Shown here: one piece after another, positions 23,965 through 31,239 of the stretch
How the letters are laid out: every line of letters begins with the position of its first letter
How positions within the stretch are numbered: the stretch's first letter is position 1
Assembly: GCF_014698045.1 (NCBI RefSeq)
Contig: NZ_JACJSE010000023.1
Span: 1 to 64,000, forward strand
Origin: Aulosira sp. FACHB-615
Lineage (GTDB): Bacteria > Cyanobacteriota > Cyanobacteriia > Cyanobacteriales > Nostocaceae
Length of the DNA stretch: 64,000 bases
Direction: 5' to 3'
Notes under the pieces: generated by a model
What the model was told of the DNA's origin: nothing
The model's database searches: none
The model's input: the letters and a program-made list of their open reading frames with translations, nothing else
Made by a program: the position numbers and the translations under genes

Positions 23965-26013
23965 TTACTTGCCGTTGCCGTTACCGTTACCATTACCGTT
24001 ACTAGCAAGCACACGTTCGGCTAATTTTTCTGGTACTTCTTGGAGATGGTCATATTCCCAGTGGAAAGAACCAACGCCTAAAGTGAGCGATCGCAACTCG
24101 ACAATAAAATTCTGCATCTCTGCTTGAGGCAAATACGCAGAAATATTATCCCAGCCTTGCCAATCTTGTCTACCTTCGTAACCGAGAATTTGTCCCCGTC
24201 TGCCACTCAGCAATTGCAGGACTTTGGCGGTAAATTCGCTGGGTGTGGTTACTCGTACTCGCAAAATTGGTTCTAGTAAGGTGGGTTGCGCTTGGGGTAT
24301 CCCTGTTTGCATTGCTAAACGTGCGGCTTGTTTAAAGGCTTGTTCGGAACTATCAACGTTGTGATAAGAACCGTTGGTTAGCGTTACAGCCACATCCACA
24401 ACGGGGAAGCCTAAAGGCCCATGCGCGAGAAATTCCCGCACACCGACTTCTACACCCGGAATATACTGTCTGGGAACTACACCACCGACGATGGTTTCTT
24501 TAAAATTGAAGCCTTCACCCCGTGGTAAGGGTTTGATATCGAGGAAGACATCACCAAACTGTCCATGTCCACCGCTTTGGTGTTTATAACGCCCATGTAC
24601 AGAGGTAACGGGTTTACGAATTGTTTCTTTATAAGGTACTTGCGGCAGATGGGTAGACATGGGCAAGTTATATTTGCGGCGCAGTCTGTCTAAGGCGACT
24701 TGTAAATGAATTTCGCCTTGTCCCCAAAGAATCACTTCGTGGGTGTCACCATGTTGTTCCCAAGCCAGGGAAGGATCTTCTTCTAATAGTTTAGCGATCG
24801 CACTGCTGAGTTTAACTTCATCGTTGCGTTTTTCGGGTGTGATAGCCAACGCATACACAGGTTCTAACTCTTCGGCTTTCGAGAGTGTGGTTTTCAGTGT
24901 TTCCGTGGAGAGGATATCACCTGTTTTCACGCCTTCCATCCGGCTTAAGGCAATAATTTCACCAGCCACAGCTTCATTCACAGATTGCTGTTGTTGTCCC
25001 ATCAAGCGATAAAGTCCACCCGCACGCACACCGTTGAGGACAATCCCATCGGTTAATTTACCTTGCCAAATTCGCACAAGGGAAAGTTTACCGCCTTGGG
25101 GAGTGTAGTAAGTTTTTAATACCTGTGCCAAAGGTGCTTTGCTGTTGATTTGTTTTAAACGACGTTCGGCGGTACTGTCTGGTTCTGGTGCTTCCCGTAG
25201 CAGTGCTTCTAATAAAGGTCTTACGCCATAATCTTGTTCTGCAACCCCAAAGAAGACAGGAACTACTAAATCTGCGCCTAGTTCCATCTTTAAATCGTTG
25301 AGAATTTCTTCTTGGGGTGGTTCAATATCTTCTAATAATTCTTCCAGTAAGTGGTCATCAAAATTTGCTAAAGCTTCGAGCATTTCGGCTCGTGCGGTAT
25401 GTTCTTCGGCTTTGAGATGTTCGGGGAAAGGTATTTGATCGGCTGGTGCGCCGGGATGATATTGATAAGCTTGTTCGCTCACCATATCAATAAAGCCTGT
25501 TAATTGTTCCCCTTGCATAATGGGGTATTGGTGCGCCACTAATGGACGGCTAGAAACGGCTTTTAAGGCGTGTAATGTTTCGAGAACATGAATATTTGCC
25601 CGATCCATTTTGTTGACAAAGACAATGTGGGGAATTTCCCAATCGTCTAAGAATTTAAATAGAGGAGCAAGAGTATGGACGCGATCGCGTATGGGTTCGC
25701 AAACGACAATTGCTGCATCAACTCCCATCAAAGCATTGTAAGTTTCTTGGGCAAATTCTACGCTTCCCGGACAATCTATAAAGGTAAACCGAGTTCCGTT
25801 ATAGTCGGTGCTGGCGGCGCTAACTTCTACAGTCATTTGGCGATCGCGCGATTCTGCTGCACTATCTCCAACTGTGTTACCATCCTTAACGCTGCCTTTG
25901 CGAGAAATCGCACCAGTCACAAACAATAAACTTTCAAGTAAGGTAGTTTTTCCACTTAAATAAGGGCCGACAATTGCAACGTTCCGCGAACCCGTGTTGA
26001 CTTTTTCGCTCAT
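23965..26013 (-). CDS. Elongation factor G-like GTPase (EF-G2 type)
   Basis: A 682-residue translational GTPase. ATG at 26013 is preceded by GGGAGG 4 bases upstream; a longer frame exists. Motifs are GPYLSGKTTL (P-loop, about 17-26), DCPGS (G3), NKMD (G4), then domain II, domain III (LPQVPYKETIRKP), domain IV (GGHGQFGDVFLDIKP) and domain V. DCPG and the missing classical RGITI switch (here DRQMTVEVS) mark it as an EF-G paralogue rather than the main FusA; relatives are sometimes called EF-G2 and their role is unclear. The C-terminal tail SNGNGNGNGNGK is encoded by a hexamer microsatellite (ACCGTT on the plus strand). Confidence 0.9.
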   Translation of the reverse strand: MSEKVNTGSRNVAIVGPYLSGKTTLLESLLFVTGAISRKGSVKDGNTVGDSAAESRDRQMTVEVSAASTDYNGTRFTFIDCPGSVEFAQETYNALMGVDAAIVVCEPIRDRVHTLAPLFKFLDDWEIPHIVFVNKMDRANIHVLETLHALKAVSSRPLVAHQYPIMQGEQLTGFIDMVSEQAYQYHPGAPADQIPFPEHLKAEEHTARAEMLEALANFDDHLLEELLEDIEPPQEEILNDLKMELGADLVVPVFFGVAEQDYGVRPLLEALLREAPEPDSTAERRLKQINSKAPLAQVLKTYYTPQGGKLSLVRIWQGKLTDGIVLNGVRAGGLYRLMGQQQQSVNEAVAGEIIALSRMEGVKTGDILSTETLKTTLSKAEELEPVYALAITPEKRNDEVKLSSAIAKLLEEDPSLAWEQHGDTHEVILWGQGEIHLQVALDRLRRKYNLPMSTHLPQVPYKETIRKPVTSVHGRYKHQSGGHGQFGDVFLDIKPLPRGEGFNFKETIVGGVVPRQYIPGVEVGVREFLAHGPLGFPVVDVAVTLTNGSYHNVDSSEQAFKQAARLAMQTGIPQAQPTLLEPILRVRVTTPSEFTAKVLQLLSGRRGQILGYEGRQDWQGWDNISAYLPQAEMQNFIVELRSLTLGVGSFHWEYDHLQEVPEKLAERVLASNGNGNGNGNGK

Positions 26014-26283
26014 ACAACCTCCCTTGCGGTAAGTTATTCTTACCTGCACTACCTGTATGTATTTTTTCGGGATATATATTCTTCTTAACAGAGAATCATC
26101 CCTTCTTTAATTTGTAATTATCCTCCTTTTAATCAGATGATAAAAAAATTGTAGCCAGTCGTAAGATTTAGCTTAAGAAATATTAAGCAAATCAAACTTT
26201 AATGGAAAAGTTAAAATATTTGTTAAAACTAACAGCGAGACAAAATTTTTTATTAGCTTAATCTAAATTAGAATTAGCGAAAA

Positions 26284-27210
26284 ATGGGCTGGTTATTCTA
26301 TAAATATCCCATAATAGGGTTAATAAATCTCACATTCTTGGGTGGTAGTATTTTTTGGCTAACGCCCACAACTTTGCCTGTGGAGCCTGCTGTATTGCTG
26401 GCACAATCATTTAATCAAGCGGCTGTAGACTGGTTAAATCAAGGCTTACAGTTAATTCAAGCGGGAAGAGTGCAAGAGGCGATCGCATCCTTCCAAAAAG
26501 CCATTCAGCTAGAACCAAGATTAGCCGCAGCCCATTACAATCTAGGGTTAGCATATAGGCAAAGCGGACAATTAAAGCCAGCCGCCGACGCATTTTATCA
26601 AGCCACTCAAGCCGATCCCCAGTTTGCCCTAGCTTTTGCCAATTTAGGCGGTGCTTTATTAGAAGGTAATAATGTCCAACAGGCAAACGATTATTTACAA
26701 AGAGCGATAGAATTAAATCCTAAACTGGGTTTTGCTCACTATAACTTGGGCTTAGTGAGACAACAGCAACAAAATTGGGAACAGGCGATCGCATCCTTTA
26801 AAAAAGCCGCAGAATATAGTAAAAATGCGCCGGAGCCTCACTATCATCTGGGTATATGTTATTTGCAACAAGGTAAACTAGATAAAGCTAAAAGTGCCTT
26901 TCGCCAAGCTATTAAACTGAATCCTAAATATGCAGAAGCTCACTATAATTTAGGAACAGTTTTGTTTAATCAAAAGAAATTAAATGAAGCATTGGTAGCC
27001 TTTAGAAAATCTGCCGAATCTAACTCTAATTATCCTAATGCTTATTATGGTGCAGGGTTAGTATTTATGCAGCAAAAAAAATATGCCGAAGCTGCACAAG
27101 TACTGCAATATGCGAGAGATTTATATAAAGCTCAAGGAAATGTTCAGTGGGTACAAAATTCCGAAAAACTGTTGCAACAAGTACAAAATTTAAATTACCA
27201 ACCACGCTGA
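26284..27210 (+). CDS. TPR repeat protein with N-terminal signal or membrane anchor
   Basis: A 308-residue protein. The N-terminus (YPIIGLINLTFLGGSIFWLTPTTLPV) is a signal peptide or anchor. Residues about 45-295 hold about seven 34-residue TPRs (AIASFQKAIQLEPRLAAAHYNLGLAYRQSGQ). No catalytic motif. Probably a periplasmic or thylakoid-side scaffold; partner unknown. Divergent from the EF-G-like gene across 270 AT-rich bases that must hold both promoters. Confidence 0.85.
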   Translation: MGWLFYKYPIIGLINLTFLGGSIFWLTPTTLPVEPAVLLAQSFNQAAVDWLNQGLQLIQAGRVQEAIASFQKAIQLEPRLAAAHYNLGLAYRQSGQLKPAADAFYQATQADPQFALAFANLGGALLEGNNVQQANDYLQRAIELNPKLGFAHYNLGLVRQQQQNWEQAIASFKKAAEYSKNAPEPHYHLGICYLQQGKLDKAKSAFRQAIKLNPKYAEAHYNLGTVLFNQKKLNEALVAFRKSAESNSNYPNAYYGAGLVFMQQKKYAEAAQVLQYARDLYKAQGNVQWVQNSEKLLQQVQNLNYQPR

Positions 27211-27296
27211 GGCGCGAATCTTAATATTAAGTCACAATAAGAGAAATGGATAGACTAGCTGGTGTGGGGTGAAATTTACCTCATAGGAAGATACCA

Positions 27297-27845
27297 ATGC
27301 AAAAACGCTTCAAAAGTCGCTTTTTATTTTGCGATCGCTGGCTTGATCGACATTCAATTGCTCGTAATATGGAAGCTTTTCAAGACTTACTTGTGATTGT
27401 CTTGTGCTTAAGCTTATTTGCAGTCATGATTATGCAGATATGGAGCATAATTATTGCCCTAACCCACACATTAGACTATAAACAAGTCACTGCCAAAATT
27501 CTCTTTGTCTTAATATTAGTCGAGTTATTTCGACTCTTAATGATTTACTTGCAAGAACACAGCATTTCTGTTGGTGTAGCAGTAGAAGTTACAATTGTCT
27601 CTGTTCTGCGAGAAGTAGTAGTTCACGGAGCCTTAGAAATTTCTTGGATTCAAACAGCCGCAATTTGTGGCTTGTTATTTATTTTAGGCAGCTTACTACT
27701 AGTCTGTGCCAAGACACCACACATGGACTGCATCAGTGCTAACACCAAATTTTGTCCCATTGTCTATCAAGGGGGTAGAGAAAAACAACCAGAACAAGAA
27801 TTTCGCTATTCACATCAGTGTGATAAACATCAACCACTGACATAA
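27297..27845 (+). CDS. PsiE-family membrane protein
   Basis: A 182-residue protein with about four hydrophobic segments. The segments MEAFQDLLVIVLCLSLFAVMI, LILVELFRLLMIYLQEHSISVGVAVEVTIVSVLREVVVHG and IQTAAICGLLFILGSLLLVCA match the phosphate-starvation-inducible PsiE family. The C-terminus is an unusual soluble tail with Cys and His (CISANTKFCPIVY, YSHQCDKHQ). No Pho box was recognised upstream, so phosphate control is not shown. Confidence 0.8.
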   Translation: MQKRFKSRFLFCDRWLDRHSIARNMEAFQDLLVIVLCLSLFAVMIMQIWSIIIALTHTLDYKQVTAKILFVLILVELFRLLMIYLQEHSISVGVAVEVTIVSVLREVVVHGALEISWIQTAAICGLLFILGSLLLVCAKTPHMDCISANTKFCPIVYQGGREKQPEQEFRYSHQCDKHQPLT

Positions 27846-27895
27846 ATTATCCAATAGGTGATAACTCTGTGGTTATAAAAATCCAACTTTTATTT

Positions 27896-27927
27896 AAGGC
27901 TGCATCAGCAGCCTTTGTGCTTTTTTC
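27896..27927 (+). terminator. Rho-independent terminator after the PsiE-family gene
   Basis: Perfect 8-base stem AAGGCTGC / GCAGCCTT with loop ATCA (27896-27915), followed by TGTGCTTTTTTC. Confidence 0.88.
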
Positions 27928-28000
27928 TACGCTTTTAGAGAGATGAATTGCGCTTTTAGGGTAAGTAGAAATTAAATAGAAACTTACATAAGGTCAATAT

Positions 28001-28243
28001 ATGACTACTACAGGTAACGGACAATCTCAACAACCCATTAGCAACCTAGAATATGATTTTGTCACCGTACTGCATAATAAAGCTGAAGCCGTCAAAGCTT
28101 ATGATCAATACATCCAAGATGCACAACAAGCAAACTCTCAACCTTGTGTAGAGTTATTTCAAAGACTGCGCCAGTCTGACATAGAACACGCACAAGAAAT
28201 TCGCCAACATCTGCAACAAGTTTTGCAACACGGCAAAATGTAA
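28001..28243 (+). CDS. Small conserved helical protein
   Basis: An 80-residue protein reading MTTTGNGQSQQPISNLEYDFVTVLHNKAEAVKAYDQYIQDAQQANSQPCVELFQRLRQSDIEHAQEIRQHLQQVLQHGKM. It is all-helical with regularly placed His and Glu (LHNKAEAV, DIEHAQEIRQHL), resembling half of a ferritin-like or hemerythrin-like bundle, but no full metal motif is present. Composition and an isolated position with its own upstream region support a real gene. Function unknown. Confidence 0.7.
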   Translation: MTTTGNGQSQQPISNLEYDFVTVLHNKAEAVKAYDQYIQDAQQANSQPCVELFQRLRQSDIEHAQEIRQHLQQVLQHGKM

Positions 28244-28272
28244 AAAATAAAAATTAAAGTGATTTTTTAATC

Positions 28273-28393
28273 AGGACTTACGCAAGTGTCACAATCGTTG
28301 GTTGGTGCGTGACACCATACGTCTCATAACTACGTTCAAATTTGCTCGCCGTCACGCACCCTACAGAAAAAATATGCCAGTTGCGTAAGTCCT
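28273..28393. repeat. MITE with perfect 13-base ends (family A termini, distinct interior)
   Basis: AGGACTTACGCAA at 28273-28285 and TTGCGTAAGTCCT at 28381-28393 are a perfect inverted pair. The interior differs from other family A copies: it has GTGCGTGACACC and CGTCACGCACC half-sites that form an inner stem. 121 bases, non-coding. Confidence 0.85.
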
Positions 28394-28464
28394 CTTAATA
28401 TCCCAATACTGACATATTAAGCTTTTCAATTATCCTTACTTAACAAGTACAAAAAATACGAATT

Positions 28465-29427
28465 TTATCTTACCAAACTCTGCAAAGCCAATAACCCAGC
28501 ACCATAAACAGGTTTATACCTTGGAAACATTACTTTTACCTGGGGAAACTGATTAACTACGGCTGTGGTAAATCTTTCATGTATTTGAGATTTGCCTTGC
28601 CATACACTACCTGTTGTCACAATTTCCACAACTGAATCAGGACTAAAAATTGACTCAATAACTGTAGATGTAGCTTTCACTAATTCTTTAACAGCATCAT
28701 CAATTATATTATTCGCTAATTCATCGCCCGAAGTTGCTGCTAAATCTACAATTGGTGCTAAAGATGCGATTTCTTTAACTCCCCATCCGCGCCGATATAT
28801 GACTTCGATTAATTCTGCTATATTCTGCAAGCCAAGATGCTTTTGAAAATCTTTGATTAAACTTGTTGATATTTCCCGCCCATCATAAGATTTTAATGCT
28901 GCTTGCATACCAGCAACAGCAATTTTATAGGCGCTACCTTCATCACCTAAAATATATCCCCAACCGCCCACACGTTTCGTTTCTCCTTGGTGATTTCGAC
29001 CAAAAACTATGGAACCAGTACCCGCAGCTACCACAATTCCCACATCATGACCGACTCCGCCAACTAAAGCAATTAACGCATCATGACAAATTACAATATT
29101 ATCTGGTTGTAAATCCCAAGTAATGGGTAGGAATTGACTGTTTTGTAATTCCTGCACCATACTTTTAACTACTGCAATATCATCAGAACGTCCAACACCA
29201 GCTAAACCTAAACAGATGGCTGATATTTGAATTGTACTTGTGAACTTTAATGCTTCATTTGCTGCTGTTTGAATAGCAGAATGAATTGATTGGATTGCTG
29301 CTGTAACACCGATGCTTTGATAATTAGATGCGCCTGCTGCACCGCGACCTAGCACTTGATGTTTATCATCCATCAAAATACAGACGGTTTTGCTACCACC
29401 ACCATCTATTCCTATAACATAAGTCAT
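28465..29427 (-). CDS. N-acetylglucosamine kinase-like BadF/BadG-type ATPase
   Basis: A 320-residue ASKHA-fold kinase: phosphate-1 motif IGIDGGGSKTVCILMD (residues 5-20), GAAGASNY, ICLGLAGVGR, VAAGTGSIVFGR (phosphate-2) and GGWGYILGDEGSAY. These match bacterial relatives of N-acetylglucosamine/glucosamine kinase. Its start lies 4 bases after the stop of the AmpG-like transporter, so the two are one operon. The pair suggests import of wall-derived amino sugars or muropeptides followed by phosphorylation. Sugar specificity is inferred, not shown. Confidence 0.82.
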   Translation of the reverse strand: MTYVIGIDGGGSKTVCILMDDKHQVLGRGAAGASNYQSIGVTAAIQSIHSAIQTAANEALKFTSTIQISAICLGLAGVGRSDDIAVVKSMVQELQNSQFLPITWDLQPDNIVICHDALIALVGGVGHDVGIVVAAGTGSIVFGRNHQGETKRVGGWGYILGDEGSAYKIAVAGMQAALKSYDGREISTSLIKDFQKHLGLQNIAELIEVIYRRGWGVKEIASLAPIVDLAATSGDELANNIIDDAVKELVKATSTVIESIFSPDSVVEIVTTGSVWQGKSQIHERFTTAVVNQFPQVKVMFPRYKPVYGAGLLALQSLVR

Positions 29428-29431
29428 GGTG

Positions 29432-30700
29432 TTAATGTGCGATCGCTCTTTTTTGTGCTTCTGCTTTTAAGGGGATGAAAAATAAAACAATCATTCCTGG
29501 AATTGTCAGTAAACACACCAAGCTAAAGAATAATGGATATCCTAATAATGGTTGTAAATAACCGCTAACTATTCCGGGTAGCATCATCCCTAAAGCCATA
29601 ATCCCAGTAGATATAGCAAAATGGGATGTTTTATATTCCCCTTGGGAAACATACATTAAGTAAACACTAAAAGCTGTAAACCCAAAACCATAACCAAACT
29701 GTTCTAATGAAACCAGTGGATAAACCAAGGTTAGAGAAGGTTTAGCATAAGCCATATAGACATAAAATACATCTGGCAAATTCAAGGCTAAAGCCATCGG
29801 GAATAAACATTTTTTTAAACCATATTTAGCAATAACCAATCCCCCCAAAATCCCGCCAGCAATGAGTGAGATTACGCCAAATGTGCCGTATACTAAACCC
29901 ACCTCTGATGTCGATAAACCTAATCCTCCCGCCTCTGGTTTATCTAACAAAAATAAAGAAGCAAACTTAACAAGCATCGCCTCGCCAAATCTGTAAAGCA
30001 AGATAAATGCTAGAACGACTATAATTTTTTCTTGGGCAAAATAGGAACTAATAATTGTCCAAAATGGGATTTTATCTGTGGCTTGTAACTGCCGTGGTTG
30101 ATCGGAGTCGGGTAAGGGTAAACTGAAACGGTGAAACAGAGAAAGTATGGCTAAAACTACTGCCGAAAAACCAATGGCTACAGTCCAACTTAAGGGAATA
30201 TTCTTGAGATAGCCTTCAAGTTGTCCCGCTAAAACAACTAGTAGTCCTGAACCAAAAATCACCGCCAGCCGATAAAATAATGAGCGAATGCCGACAAAAA
30301 AGGCTTGCTGTTCAGGAGTTAAAGCTAATAGATAAAAGCCATCTGTGGCAATATCATAAGTTGCAGAAATAAATGCTCCCACTGTTAAGGCGGCGAGGGA
30401 GATAAAAAAGAAATTGGGCAATTGTAAACAAAAGGCAATTAAACCCAAGCAACAGAACATTGCTAGTTGGGTGTAGAGTATCCAGTTGCGTTTGCTGGAG
30501 TAAGTATCAACAATTGGCCCCCAGAACATTTTAATGACCCAAGGGAGATAGAGAAGACTTGTCCATACGGCAATTTGGGTGTTGTCTACGCCGAGTTTTT
30601 TGTAAAAGATGACGGAGACGGTGTTGATGATGATGTAAGGTACACCGGAGGCGAAATATAGGGTGGGGATGTAAAGCCAGGGGGAGGGTGAACGTGACAT
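29432..30700 (-). CDS. AmpG-like MFS transporter
   Basis: A 422-residue MFS permease starting MSRSPSPWLYIPTLYFASGVPYIIINTVSVIFYKKLGV (an upstream in-frame start exists at 30727). It has about 12 membrane segments. LPWVIKMFWGPIVDTYSSKRNW and SATYDIATDGFYLLAL fit the AmpG/acetyl-CoA-transporter branch of MFS, which carries muropeptides (GlcNAc-anhydroMurNAc peptides). Operon with the downstream GlcNAc-kinase-like gene supports a role in cell-wall recycling. Substrate inferred. Confidence 0.78.
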   Translation of the reverse strand: MSRSPSPWLYIPTLYFASGVPYIIINTVSVIFYKKLGVDNTQIAVWTSLLYLPWVIKMFWGPIVDTYSSKRNWILYTQLAMFCCLGLIAFCLQLPNFFFISLAALTVGAFISATYDIATDGFYLLALTPEQQAFFVGIRSLFYRLAVIFGSGLLVVLAGQLEGYLKNIPLSWTVAIGFSAVVLAILSLFHRFSLPLPDSDQPRQLQATDKIPFWTIISSYFAQEKIIVVLAFILLYRFGEAMLVKFASLFLLDKPEAGGLGLSTSEVGLVYGTFGVISLIAGGILGGLVIAKYGLKKCLFPMALALNLPDVFYVYMAYAKPSLTLVYPLVSLEQFGYGFGFTAFSVYLMYVSQGEYKTSHFAISTGIMALGMMLPGIVSGYLQPLLGYPLFFSLVCLLTIPGMIVLFFIPLKAEAQKRAIAH

Positions 30701-30713
30701 AGGATGATTTTTT

Positions 30714-30752
30714 AAACGAACCGCCAAGACGCAAAGAACGCCAAGAAGAGAT
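30714..30752. repeat. Inverted repeat, left copy, flanking the GxxExxY gene
   Basis: The sequence beginning AAACGAACCGCCAAGACGC and ending AGAACGCCAAGAAGAG recurs in inverted orientation at about 31135-31173 with about two mismatches in 35. It belongs to a wider AACGAACCGC(C/A)AAG repeat also seen near 9655-9690 and 56010-56045. Confidence 0.75.
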
Positions 30753-31180
30753 TAAGAAGAAAGGATAATGCGTTTGATGCCGTCTTTGAGAAGAGGGACA
30801 TTAAAATTTATGAGGAGACCTAGAGGATATTTGGTCATTTTTAGGTAAGAAAGGACTTGTGCTTCGTGAATCGGGGCTAGGTTTTGGACTGCTTTTAACT
30901 CCACAATTAGAGAATTAGCAACCAAGAAATCTAATCTACCTTTACCTACTTCATGGCCTTTGTAATAAACTGTTACGCTCTTTTCAAACTCATGAGGTAT
31001 TCCTCTCCTTAAAAATTCTATAATTAGTGCCTCCTGATACACCTCCTCTAAAAACCCTGGCCCCAGAATCTGATGCACCTCGATCGCTGCTCCAATCACA
31101 GCATAAGCTAGTTTATCTAACTCTTGACTTGGTTCTCTTCTCTTGGCGTTCTTGGCATCTTGGCGGTTCGTTTCCATCAA
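30752..31180 (-). CDS. GxxExxY protein (PD-(D/E)XK nuclease-like)
   Basis: A 142-residue protein with the naming motif GPGFLEEVY (about 40-48) and a nuclease-like core KGRLDFLVANSLIVELKAVQNL (D and ExK). GxxExxY proteins are widespread small PD-(D/E)XK-fold proteins of unknown function. The first 15 residues (ETNRQDAKNAKRREP) are encoded by the inverted repeat, so the native N-terminus begins about residue 17; no internal Met is available nearby, which suggests the repeat provides the start codon. It stands upstream of the AmpG-like gene on the same strand. The flanking repeats are discussed in the findings. Confidence 0.8.
   Translation of the reverse strand: MMETNRQDAKNAKRREPSQELDKLAYAVIGAAIEVHQILGPGFLEEVYQEALIIEFLRRGIPHEFEKSVTVYYKGHEVGKGRLDFLVANSLIVELKAVQNLAPIHEAQVLSYLKMTKYPLGLLINFNVPLLKDGIKRIILSS
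31135..31173. repeat. Inverted repeat, right copy, flanking the GxxExxY gene
   Basis: Inverse of 30714-30752 (CTTGGCGTTCTTGGCATCTT then GGCGGTTCGTTT). It codes for the N-terminus of the GxxExxY protein on the minus strand and lies about 65 bases upstream of valS. Confidence 0.75.
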
Positions 31181-31239
31181 ACCCTCTCCAACCCTGTGGC
31201 AAAATTTATTAAAGTTCTTCCACAGTTAATTTTCCCAGC

